NCBI RefSeq assembly: GCF_947497275.1
Contig: NZ_CANMFS010000008.1
Span: 1 to 64,000 of the forward strand
Origin: an uncultured Sulfitobacter sp.
GTDB taxonomy: Bacteria > Pseudomonadota > Alphaproteobacteria > Rhodobacterales > Rhodobacteraceae
Length of the DNA stretch: 64,000 nt
Direction of reading: 5' to 3'
Positions 1-8,389 of the stretch are shown piece by piece. Within the stretch, counting starts at the first letter, position 1, and the number at the start of each line of letters is the position of its first letter. A program made the translations under genes and the position numbers. Under the pieces are notes generated by a model. That model did no database searches, was not told where the DNA came from, and worked only from the letters and a program-made list of their open reading frames with translations.

Positions 1-102
1 GCCTTGCGGCGTTGGACCTTGAAATAAAGGTAGAATGAATATCTAACCTTATTTGGTGAGTTTGCTCCATAATACCGACTTTTCCTATAGCTGTAATTCT
101 CA

Positions 103-1974
103 ATGACAAGATGGTTTGCACGCTCTCCCCGCCCAAAAGCTCGTGAAACACTACCTTCGTTCTTCTCACGTTTGGCTGCGTCGAAAGGGGTTGTCGCGCG
201 GGATTTCGCTCGCGATATGGGAGTGCCGTTCAAACTACTTCCAAATCCTGATGTTTAATCTTTGTCACGCATTGCAAGGTGGGGTGACCTTGCTTCTGCT
301 GATCTTCAAGATCTCTTGTCGTGGTCGGGTGAAAGGGTTGGGAACGTTCAGATGCGGTTTCGCGGAGAAGTGCTTGGGTCACGAGCGCTCCGAAATCCTG
401 TGATCCGCGGGTGCCCCATTTGTCTTCGTCAGGATGCAGAAACACATGACGGTGACCCAGCAGAAGCTATGGCCATGCGCGGTGACTGGCAATTGCGAGA
501 GGCAACCTTGTGCCTCAAGCACCAACATCCGTTGGTGAGCCTCTGGCGGGTAGACCGGCTTCCAGATCGCTATGATGTCGGCGCGCGTTTGAAAGAAGTC
601 GAAGACGATTTGATCCGAGGTGCTCTTGATCGTCCAAGAGAAGATGCTTCGGCATACGACTTGTGGTTGGATGCTAGGCTCGAACATCGCGGGGATACTA
701 CATGGCTCGCGGGTCAGTCACTATATTCGGCAACCACTGTCTCGCGGCTACTGGGAACCGAACTCGCAAAATTCAAGTATGACAAAACCCTTTCGGCGGA
801 TGAGCAGCATAGGCGCGCGTTGGGCGATGGCTTTGAAGCGCTTAGAGGTGGAGAAGCCGCCTTTAAGGAAGCGCTTGATCGACTTGCCGCCAGTGCCTCA
901 GGTCCATTGGACAAGCCGGCAAAAGCATTTGGAGAATTGTTCCGTAAGATGTCTCGTGACTTCGTTGCGGACGATACATTCGCAGTCTTCAGGGGCATAC
1001 TGCGAGAGTGTATTCTTTCTCATTGGCCGTATGCATCAGGCGACATTCTATTGGGAGAGAAAGTCAAGGAGCGCCGTTTGCATTCTGTGGTTACAGCCGC
1101 TCGGCAGGTCGAGCTGTGGCCTGCAGGTCTGGACGCCATGCTGGCAGAGGCAGGCGTTTTGGCCAAAGAAGATCAGCGACCCTATAGCCGCAAGGTTTTT
1201 GACGCCATCCAACACGTCGATCTCCTATCAGAAATCCCCTCATTGGTGGGGCCAGGTGAAATGCAGACAGCTATGGGCGCAACGAAGGCTGCTCTCATCT
1301 CCTTGGAAGAAGGGGGCGTTTTGATACCCCGGACCCGGGCGCCGAAGATAATTGCGAGATGGCGCATTTCAGACGGTATCGGATTGGTTGAAGAAATCGC
1401 TGCGCTTGCGATCCCCATGCCAGAAAATCAGCTTAGCTGGGAGACGCTCCAACAAGCACGACGGCGAAAAGGTTTGGATGTCGGAACGATTATCAGGTTG
1501 GTGCGCTCTGGAGCATTGAAGATCGCCGCTTCAGACGTTTCTGCCGGATACAGTGGTTTCTCCGTCTTAAAGGCTGGCATTAATGCCATAGTTGCAGGGC
1601 GGGCTTCGGTCACGCCTCAATTTCCGGAGTTGTCGGACACAATTTCTGCTGCAGCTTTCGGACGATCTATTGGCCCGCGGGACGGTCGTCGTTTCCTTGC
1701 TTTGGTTGAAGCGGGTTATGTTCCCGCCACTGAACTCATCAACCCCAAGACGCAGAAGAAACAACTTCGGATGAACGATCAGGACATTGCTGCGTTTCAT
1801 CGACAATTTTTGACCCTAACGACTGCTGAAGTTGAGTTCGGCATCAGCCGGAATAGAGCATCGGCGATCGTAAAAGCGCATGACGCAAAGCCGTTTTCGC
1901 CAGAGGGTCAGGACTTTGGCTCAATCTGGTTGCGCGTCGACGTAGCACCACTGTTTGCATCAGGCTCCCGTTGA
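103..1974 (+). pseudogene. tniQ: TniQ family transposition protein, interrupted by an in-frame stop
   Basis: TniQ proteins take part in target selection of Tn7/Tn5053-like transposons. Reading from ATG at 103 gives a typical TniQ start (MTRWFARSP, then ETLPSFFSRLAASKG), then TAA at 256-258, then the same frame continues without another stop to 1974. The downstream part carries the family zinc-ribbon-like motif (CPICL followed by LCLKHQHPL). Because both parts are in one frame, a single substitution (for example CAA to TAA) explains the break. A shorter 570-residue product could start at TTG 262, but no ribosome binding site is visible there and it would lack the conserved N-terminus. No tniA or tniB lies downstream, so the partners are either upstream of the window or lost. 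The position next to tRNA-Arg suggests an island remnant. Family assignment is fairly sure; loss of function is inferred. Confidence 0.75.
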
Positions 1975-2078
1975 CTAAAGACGCGCCAGCGATGCTCGTT
2001 AACATTCAACAAATCACAAAAACCAGCTTTTGTCGAAAAGTCGGCCTTTCGATGTCGAACGACAAAAAGGAGAAGAAA

Positions 2079-2155
2079 TGGCGATCCCGGGAGGACTCGA
2101 ACCCCCAACATCCTGATTAGAAGTCAGGTGCTCTATCCAGTTGAGCTACGGGACC
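2079..2155 (-). tRNA. tRNA-Arg (anticodon TCT)
   Basis: On the minus strand this folds as a complete 77-nt tRNA. The acceptor stem is GGTCCCG paired with CGGGATC, the D arm is GCTC/GAGC, the anticodon stem is CCTGA/TCAGG with loop CTTCTAA, the T loop is TTCGAGT, the discriminator is G and the CCA end is encoded. The anticodon TCT reads AGA. It sits just downstream of the broken tniQ, a common landing place for integrating elements. Confidence 0.96.
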
Positions 2156-2236
2156 GTGGCTCTTTGATAACGGTTCGGAAAACGGTTCGCAAGCCGGTGA
2201 CGTTTCCCTAACCGTCTGTTTTTCCAACTTCTTACG

Positions 2237-2291
2237 GCCCCAGACCTACGGCTTAGAAGGTCCTTGCTCTATCCAGCTGAGCTAAGGGGCC
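2237..2291 (-). pseudogene. tRNA-Arg(TCT) relic lacking the T arm
   Basis: Read on the minus strand, this has a 6-bp acceptor stem (GGCCCC with GGGGCC), an intact D arm (GCTC, loop, GAGC) and an anticodon-type loop CTTCTAA with anticodon TCT. The anticodon stem (AGGAC/GCCGT) carries two mismatches, and the 3' acceptor half follows the variable region directly, so the T arm is absent. No CCA follows. A bacterial tRNA of this shape is very unlikely to work. It lies 81 bp from the intact tRNA-Arg(TCT) and is probably a duplicated or recombination-damaged copy, perhaps left by integration and excision. Confidence 0.6.
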
Positions 2292-2720
2292 TGTGGTGCG
2301 ACCCGATGCTTAAACGATTGGACGCGAAGGCACAATCGGGCATTAGCGAGTTATGACACGCATCCCGCACATAGAGCGGCCTTGCTGGCGTCGCTTGCTC
2401 GCACGAGCTCCAGAGTGAAGGCCTTGATAAGAAAGCCGCGCGTCGGGCATTTCGACGGGCGTTTCGGATCAAATCACGTTCTATGATGAATCTGATTGGA
2501 CGAGGCGAGGCGCCTGCCATCCCATCCGATCAACCTCAGCGCACTCGAGCTCGACGATATTAGGGCACAGGTTTCCACGGCGCGCCTCGCCCAAAATATA
2601 GTGAGACAGGACTATGGGTCGACGGTGGCGAATACGTCGCTTCCGTCACCTTGCCTTGTAACATTGTGATATATTCAGCCAAAGTCGAAACTTCGGTTAG
2701 CGAACGGGAGTAACTCGCCT
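2292..2720. other. Intergenic stretch without a supported gene
   Basis: About 430 bases between the tRNA relic and the small pseudogene. Short open frames exist on both strands, including 83 codons on the minus strand at 2269-2520, but that one runs into the tRNA relic and has unconvincing composition. I see no tRNA, terminator or repeat here. The last 60 bases become AT-rich (around 2660-2690), which could be a promoter for the next frame, but no clear -35/-10 pair can be assigned. Confidence 0.5.
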
Positions 2721-3034
2721 ATGCTTTGGACATGGTCCGGAACAGATATGACCTGCAACGAAGTGACCAAGACCGAACTCGACGACTTCCTGCCCGAAAG
2801 CCTGCGCTGCAGGAACGTGTCGCAACTCACGAAGGCCTTGATGGACGGCCTGATTGATAAGCTTGAACGACATAAACGCTGGCCGAGGCCAAGGCGCTCG
2901 TATCCGAACCCACGATGGCCGACGAGATCGCTGGTTTGATCGACCTGCAAAAGCACGTTGTCGTTACCCTGCTTGCGGCGGGCATGGAGATCAAGGCGCC
3001 AAACCCGCCGCGCGCGTTCGCGTCCGTGCCATAA
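2721..3034 (+). pseudogene. Small frameshifted gene of unknown function
   Basis: From ATG 2721 (GGGAG about 10 nt upstream) or ATG 2748 one frame reads to LMDGLIDKLERHK near 2880, then becomes arginine/proline-rich nonsense. Directly after that point the neighbouring frame gives a coherent continuation (TLAEAKALV, then MADEIAGLIDLQKHVVV, ending NPPRAFASVP) to TAA at 3032-3034, with codon use like real genes in this genome. Restoring one A in the AAA run at about 2876-2878 joins both parts into one protein of about 104 residues. The product is not recognised. Alternatives are two unrelated small ORFs, or a sequencing error in the A run. Confidence 0.4.
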
Positions 3035-3253
3035 CCGAACGTCAGCGCCTGCCCATCCACCGCATAGTCGAGCAGGTAGGGCAGTACGCGCTTGGGCCGG
3101 CGTCTGGCTTCATCAAGTTGCGGTATGGATCCCGGAGGTACCTTTTGATTGCTCGCTGCCGCAACGGGGATATCCGATTGTGACGGATGTGGCGCTGCCA
3201 AGTCGGCGCCCTGTCGGCCCCGGGGCATGAATGTGCCAGGGGGGTGCCTGCGG

Positions 3254-4120
3254 TCAGGCGCGTTGAAACCAGCTCGGGAGGCGTGTGCGGCAGACATAGT
3301 TGATGAACGGTGGCTTCACGAGGCCCCGCTTCGCATCCCGCACCGGGTTGTCTCTGATTTGTTCGTACCCGCGTTGCACTGCGCCCTCCCAATCAAGCTC
3401 CTCTGCGGCTGCAAGCTTGCGGAAAAACCGCTTCGCGTGGCGGTCGGGATTTGCCCAGCCGTTGACGTTCCAATCCTCGCCAACGGTGTCGGCGACGGAC
3501 TTTCTGACGTCATTCGTGGTCTTCAGCGCGTCTGAGTTCGCGTGTTTGATGTGGACGAAAAAGACATCGTCGGGCATCTCGAAGGGAAATACGTCTGTTT
3601 TCCTGTATCCGCAGAAGACACCGTGGAACCTCAATGGGATTTCCCTGCGCACGGCCCAGGCCTTGCTGTAGTTCCCTGTCACGCAGGCCACGGAGCGCCG
3701 TGCGAACACGTTCTCGCCCTCGGCCAGTGGGCCGTCTTCCGTAACCTCGGCAAGATTGAGGCCAAGGCCGAAAATCGCCGGGGCCGACGTTTTCTCGAAG
3801 AGCGCGGAAAACGACGCATGGGCATCAGGGTTAAGGCAGACCAGTTCATCCGCGTCGGTCTGGATCACCCAGTCATAGAGGTTGGTCAACCCGGCCTGGA
3901 TCGAATTCATCAGGCGCATGCGGACGCGATCGAAATGCCGCAACTCCTCGCGCGGGATGGTGATGATGCTCGCTTCGGGACAGATCCGCGCAATTTCGGG
4001 GTCATGCCCGTGCGAGATCACATAAAGGTTGCGCGGCCCGAGATGGTGCCCGTAGTGGCGGTACCACTGGGCCAGTGCCCAGTAATCCCGGTACACCATC
4101 GTGATCGCACAAATCTTCAT
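3254..4120 (-). CDS. Glycosyltransferase family 2-type protein
   Basis: A 288-residue GT-A-type glycosyltransferase, cytoplasmic, transferring a sugar from a nucleotide donor; acceptor unknown. It starts like the Glyco_tranf_2_4 group (MKICAITMVYRDYW) and has a metal-binding DADE motif at residues 89-92 in the context WVIQTDADELV. The open frame extends upstream to 4297, but the start at 4120 is preferred because GGGAG lies just upstream (cgcagcgggagagcgggt before ATG) and family homology begins there. It stands alone on the minus strand, facing the small frameshifted gene and divergent from the DUF305 gene, and so is probably island cargo rather than part of a polysaccharide operon. The family is fairly sure; the product is unknown. 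Confidence 0.8.
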   Translation of the reverse strand: MKICAITMVYRDYWALAQWYRHYGHHLGPRNLYVISHGHDPEIARICPEASIITIPREELRHFDRVRMRLMNSIQAGLTNLYDWVIQTDADELVCLNPDAHASFSALFEKTSAPAIFGLGLNLAEVTEDGPLAEGENVFARRSVACVTGNYSKAWAVRREIPLRFHGVFCGYRKTDVFPFEMPDDVFFVHIKHANSDALKTTNDVRKSVADTVGEDWNVNGWANPDRHAKRFFRKLAAAEELDWEGAVQRGYEQIRDNPVRDAKRGLVKPPFINYVCRTRLPSWFQRA

Positions 4121-4365
4121 ACCCGCTCTCCCGCTGCGTTCGGCGTAGCTTCCGATTGGGGCGCGATCAAGGGCGGAGTTCGACAATCCCCTGGCCGCCG
4201 CCGCCCCGCGCGAGGCCCAAGCATGGACCCGTGCAGTCCAGATCTGTTCGCCCCCTACGGCGACGTTTTTCCACCAGATGCACAATTTCGTGATCAAAGC
4301 GCGGAACCCTCCAGCGCTGGATACCTGTTGGGCCTGTAGAACCGGAGCATTCAGGAGATAATATC

Positions 4366-4842
4366 ATGTCGTATTGGCGCTTTTTCGCAATGATCCTCAC
4401 ATCGACAGTCGTGATGCTGGGATTGATGTACCTCAACACCTATGCTGTCGATCACATATTCTTCAGTGAAACCCGCACCTACATGGCAATCTACATGGGC
4501 GCCGTTATGGCAATCATCATGCTGGCGTTCATGTTGGGCATGTATTCCAACCGGACGGCGAACATCGCCATTTTCGCGGGCAGTGCGGTTGTCTTTGCCA
4601 TCGCCCTGTTTCTGGTCCGCAGCCAGACAACCGTCGCCGACACATCGTGGATGCGGGCAATGATACCGCACCACTCGATCGCGATCCTGACCAGCGAACG
4701 TGCCAATATATCGGATCCGCGCGTCCGCAAACTTGCCGACGACATCATCGAGGCGCAGCGCCTTGAGATCGCCGAAATGAAGGCACTGATCGTCGATCTG
4801 GAAGGCGGCCCCGCCGCGACGCCCGAAATCGACGGAAAATGA
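4366..4842 (+). CDS. DUF305 domain membrane protein
   Basis: A 158-residue protein with three predicted membrane segments (about residues 5-25, 38-60 and 65-84), followed by one DUF305 unit. That unit has the metal-binding-type motif MIPHHSIAIL and a long helix that includes RVRKLADDIIEAQRLEIAEM. DUF305 proteins are often found with copper or other heavy-metal genes. The start is ATG 4366 with AGGAGA about 10 nt upstream. The stop overlaps the region of the next gene (ATGA at 4839), so the two form an operon with a glutaredoxin-MauE protein. A membrane-bound metal or redox role is plausible, but the exact function is unknown. Confidence 0.85.
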   Translation: MSYWRFFAMILTSTVVMLGLMYLNTYAVDHIFFSETRTYMAIYMGAVMAIIMLAFMLGMYSNRTANIAIFAGSAVVFAIALFLVRSQTTVADTSWMRAMIPHHSIAILTSERANISDPRVRKLADDIIEAQRLEIAEMKALIVDLEGGPAATPEIDGK

Positions 4843-4853
4843 AAGGAAACCCC

Positions 4854-5612
4854 GTGACATCCAATCAGACCAATCCCAAAGCCAGACTGTACCGGATGGT
4901 GATGAAAGAGCATACCTGTCCTTATGGACTGAAATCAAAAGACCTTCTGAAACGTCAGGGCTTTGAGGTCGAAGACCACCCTCTCACATCCCGCGATGAA
5001 ACCGACAGGTTCATGGCGGAGCAAAATGTGGAAACCACCCCGCAGACGTTCATCGACGGCGAGCGCATCGGCGGATACGATGCCCTTCGGGTGCACTTCG
5101 GTCTTGATAAACCCGAGGCTGAACAATCCGATACCAGCTACCAGCCAGTCATCGCGATTTTTGCGGTCGCGTTCCTGATGGCGCTTGGTCTGTCGTGGTA
5201 CAGTTTCGAGACGATCTTCACACTGCGCGCGTTTGAATGGTTCATCTCCATCTCGATGTGTGTTCTCGCCGTGCAAAAACTTCAGGATGTTGAACAGTTT
5301 TCGACCATGTTCCTAAACTACGATCTGCTTGCGCAGCGATGGGTACCCTACGGCAAGGTGTACCCGTTCGGAGAAGCATTGGCCGGCATTTTGATGACGG
5401 CAGGGGCGCTGACGTGGATCTCCGCACCGGTGGCGATCACAATCGGCCTAATTGGTGCGGTATCGGTCATCAAGGCGGTCTATATCGACAAGCGTGAATT
5501 GAAATGCGCCTGCGTCGGTGGTGACAGCAACGTACCGTTGGGTTTCATCTCGCTGACCGAAAACCTGATGATGCTGGGGATGGGCATCTGGATGCTGATC
5601 AAGGTGTTCTGA
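4854..5612 (+). CDS. Glutaredoxin-MauE fusion membrane protein
   Basis: 252 residues. Residues 8-90 are a glutaredoxin-like thioredoxin fold with CPYG at 22-25 (a monothiol-type site in place of CPYC) and the cis-proline pair TP at 62-63. Residues about 100-252 hold four membrane segments of the MauE/DoxX type with a conserved Cys pair (KCACVGG). MauE-like proteins act in disulfide or redox handling across the membrane, as in methylamine dehydrogenase maturation, but no mau genes are nearby. The GTG at 4854 is preferred because AAAGGA lies 6 nt upstream. The ATG at 4839 overlaps the stop of the DUF305 gene but has no binding site. The pairing with DUF305 suggests a redox or metal module in the membrane (inferred). 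Confidence 0.85.
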   Translation: MTSNQTNPKARLYRMVMKEHTCPYGLKSKDLLKRQGFEVEDHPLTSRDETDRFMAEQNVETTPQTFIDGERIGGYDALRVHFGLDKPEAEQSDTSYQPVIAIFAVAFLMALGLSWYSFETIFTLRAFEWFISISMCVLAVQKLQDVEQFSTMFLNYDLLAQRWVPYGKVYPFGEALAGILMTAGALTWISAPVAITIGLIGAVSVIKAVYIDKRELKCACVGGDSNVPLGFISLTENLMMLGMGIWMLIKVF

Positions 5613-5644
5613 AGTGGTTGCCCGCACGGGTACCGGATCGGCCG

Positions 5645-7063
5645 TTACCTATCAGGGGGTAATGCGGCGATCCGGTCGCACATTTCGACCGCCTGTTTCA
5701 GATCGCCGATAAGGCGGGCGCGCAGTGCGCTTCCGTTGGAGGCGCGCAAAATGGCCGAGGGGTGTACCGTGACCAGCACGGGCAAGCCGTCCGTGCCCTC
5801 TTCGACCCGCCCCGCGCGCTTCAACACATCCGTACCGCTTCCCGTCAGGGCCTGTGCCGCAGTGGCCCCCATGGCAACGATCAACGCAGGACGAATTTGC
5901 TCGATCTCTTCCGCAAGCCAAATGCGGCAGGCTTCGACTTCGGACCGATGTGGGCTTTGGTGAATACGGCGTTTGCCGCGTGGCGTGAATTTGAAATGCT
6001 TAACTGCGTTGGTGACATAAGCGGCCCGCCGGTCCAGCCCCGCCTCAAGCGCCAGCGTATCGAACAACTGCCCAGCAGGCCCCACGAACGGCCGCCCGGC
6101 AAGGTCTTCGTAGTCGCCGGGTTGCTCGCCCACAATCATCAACGGCGCATCCCGCGGACCTTCGCCCGCGACCGCCTGAGTCGCTTTCGCGCCCAGTGGG
6201 CAGCGCGCGCAGGACGCAAGCGCACAGGGCATCTCCCGAAGCGGCAAGCGGTCGAGCACTTTCGCGGCACGCGGCGGCGGTTGGCTTTGCGCCTGTTCCT
6301 GCATCACGCGGACCTGCGCTTCCGCATTCGCAATCAGTTCGGGGATCAACTCGGCCTCTGGCAGGTTCTTCCAGTATTTCTTGGGCATTTCGGATTGCAT
6401 CGCCTTGATCTTGAGACGTGCAGGATTGAAGATGTTGGCATAGTAGGTTTTCCACAACGCCTCGGTCTCATCGCTCAGATCCAGCCGCGCACTTTGTACC
6501 GCTTTCACCGACAGATCCCCCGCCGCAAACCGCATCGTGACCTCCGGCGTGACGATGGCCCAATCCATATCGGCAAACCGCCGGGTGAAGAAACCTCCGA
6601 TCAATTCCTCTATCCGATGATCCGGCTCGAACCAGCTGAGAAAACTGCGCCGGTTCGCGCCCTGTTCGGTGACCTCGCGAAAGCGCACGAACGCCTTCAT
6701 CTTGTGCATGTCGCGGCGAATGTTCTTGCCGATCTCTTCCAGCCGCTGCACCTGCGGGTCGGCGCGGTTCGACAGCAGGCGGGGTGCGCCGCGGCTGCGC
6801 AGCAAAACGCGGTAAAGCAGATCATGCGCGCCCGCCGTCCGACTAGCACATACTTGCCGGGCAAGCGGGATGAACGCCTTGGGCACCGTCATGTCGCGTG
6901 CCGACGGCAGCGGTGCGCCGCTTGCGCCGAAAAGTCCCGCGTCGCTGTCCTGCATTGCCCAATCGATCTGGTCCGGTGGCACATCATTGCTGGCCAGTGC
7001 GCGCGCCGCGTCGCGCCACGCGTCGAACGTCCCGATCCGGGGCAGACGGGGGGCATAGATCAT
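5645..7063 (-). CDS. udgX: UdgX-type uracil-DNA glycosylase with N-terminal DUF4130 domain
   Basis: 472 residues. The N-terminal half matches the DUF4130 domain often fused to this enzyme. From about residue 280 on is a family-4-like uracil-DNA glycosylase with four-cysteine Fe-S ligands (CALASCARCPLG and further residues), motif A (GEQPGDYEDLAGRPF), the UdgX-specific loop GKRRIHQSP and the HPSAILR motif. UdgX removes uracil from DNA and becomes covalently attached through the loop histidine. Its start overlaps the stop of the radical SAM gene by four bases (ATGA), so the two are translated together. Transcription starts upstream of that gene at an SOS-type site. The assignment is strong. Confidence 0.95.
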   Translation of the reverse strand: MIYAPRLPRIGTFDAWRDAARALASNDVPPDQIDWAMQDSDAGLFGASGAPLPSARDMTVPKAFIPLARQVCASRTAGAHDLLYRVLLRSRGAPRLLSNRADPQVQRLEEIGKNIRRDMHKMKAFVRFREVTEQGANRRSFLSWFEPDHRIEELIGGFFTRRFADMDWAIVTPEVTMRFAAGDLSVKAVQSARLDLSDETEALWKTYYANIFNPARLKIKAMQSEMPKKYWKNLPEAELIPELIANAEAQVRVMQEQAQSQPPPRAAKVLDRLPLREMPCALASCARCPLGAKATQAVAGEGPRDAPLMIVGEQPGDYEDLAGRPFVGPAGQLFDTLALEAGLDRRAAYVTNAVKHFKFTPRGKRRIHQSPHRSEVEACRIWLAEEIEQIRPALIVAMGATAAQALTGSGTDVLKRAGRVEEGTDGLPVLVTVHPSAILRASNGSALRARLIGDLKQAVEMCDRIAALPPDR

Positions 7064-8295
7064 ATCAGGGCAAGCTGCTCCGGCGGCGGCGCGAACCGCG
7101 CGCGCAAATTGGCCGCATCGGTCAGCCCCCCCGGCGACCAGTCGCGCGTGATGATGAACGGTTTGGCCTTCTTCACCAGGGCACCGATGCGGATCAGATC
7201 GGCGTATCCCAACGCCCCGTTGCGACGCGCGGTCAGAATACGCGCGACAGTCTTGGTCCCGAATCCCGGCACCCGCAAAAGCATGTCACGACCCGCACGG
7301 TTCACATCCACCGGAAAAGCGTGCCTGTTGGCCAGCGCCCAGGCAAGTTTTGGATCAATGTCGAGATCCAGCATCCCGCCGCTCGACGCTCCTGCGATCT
7401 CCTGCGCGCCGTATCCGTAGAACCGCAACAGCCAATCGGCCTGATACAGACGATGCTCGCGCGCCAGCGGCGGCTTGATCAACGGCAGTGCGGCGGCGCT
7501 ATCCGGGATCGGGGAGAAGGCGGAATAATACACCCGCTTGAGCTTGTACGAACTGTATAGCCGCGTAGAGCTTTGCAGTATCGTCGCATCATCCGCCCCG
7601 TCCGCCCCCACGATCAGCTGCGTGCTTTGTCCTGCCGGAGCGAATTTCTCAGCTTTCCGACCGGTGTGCGTCTTTTCCTTTGCCGCCAGCTTGCGCACCT
7701 GCACCCGCCCCATCGCGCGCCGAATCTCGTCGGGGTTCTTCTCAGGCGCATAGGTCTTGATCCCTGCGTCGGTAGGCAATTCGATGTTCATCGACAAACG
7801 ATCCGCCAACAGCCCCGCCTCTTCGATCAGCTCCGGCGCGGCATCGGGAATCGTCTTGAGGTGAATGTAGCCGCGAAAATGGTGCGTGTGTCGCAATTCA
7901 CGCGCGATCCGGACCATATCCGCCATGGTGTCGTCGGGGCTTTTGATGATGCCCGACGACAGAAACAGCCCCTCGATGTAATTCCGACGATAAAACTCGG
8001 TTGTCAGATGCACGACTTCCTCGACCGAAAACCGCGCGCGGGGCACGTTCGAAGAGACCCGATTGATACAATAGGCACAATCGTAGATGCAGAAATTGGT
8101 CATCAGGATCTTGAGCAGGCTGATGCACCGCCCGTCAGGCGCATAGGCGTGGCAGATGCCCGAGCCTTCGGTGCTGCCCAACCCCTTGCCATCGACACTG
8201 TTGCGCCGGGTGGTGCCGGAGGACGCACAGCTGGCGTCATATTTCGCCGCATCGCTGAGCAGGGCGAGCTTTTCTTTGAGGGTTTGTTTTGCCAT
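7060..8295 (-). CDS. Putative DNA modification/repair radical SAM protein
   Basis: 411 residues, the family (TIGR03916-type) regularly encoded next to UdgX. A radical SAM cluster motif, CxxxCxxC at residues 69, 73 and 76 (FCIYDCAYC), binds a 4Fe-4S cluster and S-adenosylmethionine. A helix-hairpin-helix segment near the C-terminus (LLRVPGFGTKTVARIL) suggests DNA binding. The ATG at 8295 (MAKQTLKEK) matches the family start; the frame runs back to 8316 but that start has no binding site. A GAAC-N7-GAAC SOS box with an internal TATAAG lies 3-18 bases upstream, so the message may be leaderless. The substrate is unknown in the family. Confidence 0.93.
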   Translation of the reverse strand: MAKQTLKEKLALLSDAAKYDASCASSGTTRRNSVDGKGLGSTEGSGICHAYAPDGRCISLLKILMTNFCIYDCAYCINRVSSNVPRARFSVEEVVHLTTEFYRRNYIEGLFLSSGIIKSPDDTMADMVRIARELRHTHHFRGYIHLKTIPDAAPELIEEAGLLADRLSMNIELPTDAGIKTYAPEKNPDEIRRAMGRVQVRKLAAKEKTHTGRKAEKFAPAGQSTQLIVGADGADDATILQSSTRLYSSYKLKRVYYSAFSPIPDSAAALPLIKPPLAREHRLYQADWLLRFYGYGAQEIAGASSGGMLDLDIDPKLAWALANRHAFPVDVNRAGRDMLLRVPGFGTKTVARILTARRNGALGYADLIRIGALVKKAKPFIITRDWSPGGLTDAANLRARFAPPPEQLALI

Positions 8296-8298
8296 GAT

Positions 8299-8313
8299 GT
8301 TCTTATAATGTTC
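8299..8313 (-). promoter_or_regulatory. LexA (SOS) box overlapping the repair-operon promoter
   Basis: On the plus strand the bases are GTTC TTATAAT GTTC, an exact match to the alphaproteobacterial LexA operator GTTC-N7-GTTC; on the minus strand, GAAC-N7-GAAC. It ends three bases before the ATG of the radical SAM gene. TATAAG inside it can serve as the -10 element, so LexA would block the promoter directly. A match to eight fixed bases at this exact place in front of two DNA-repair genes is unlikely to be chance, although binding is inferred. Confidence 0.75.
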
Positions 8314-8389
8314 CATGCTGGCGCACAGTGCAATGGATAAAAATCACCGATAGGTGGGAACAGATGTCGCACCCTTTGCGTTCACAGGT

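Noticed and set aside
1..1974. CRISPR-associated or Tn7-like transposon suggested by tniQ
   Set aside because: No cas genes, repeats, tnsABC/tniAB or transposon ends are visible in the window; only the orphan tniQ remains.
2187..2202. GTTC pair resembling a second LexA box
   Set aside because: Spacing is eight bases, not seven, and no repair gene follows.
2827..3297. 156-codon minus-strand open frame before the glycosyltransferase
   Set aside because: No ribosome binding site or family; part of it is antisense to the better-supported frameshifted gene at 2721-3034.
5762..7420. 552-codon plus-strand open frame across udgX
   Set aside because: A shadow frame of a high-GC gene; it is Arg/His-rich without motifs, while the minus strand encodes two clear enzymes.
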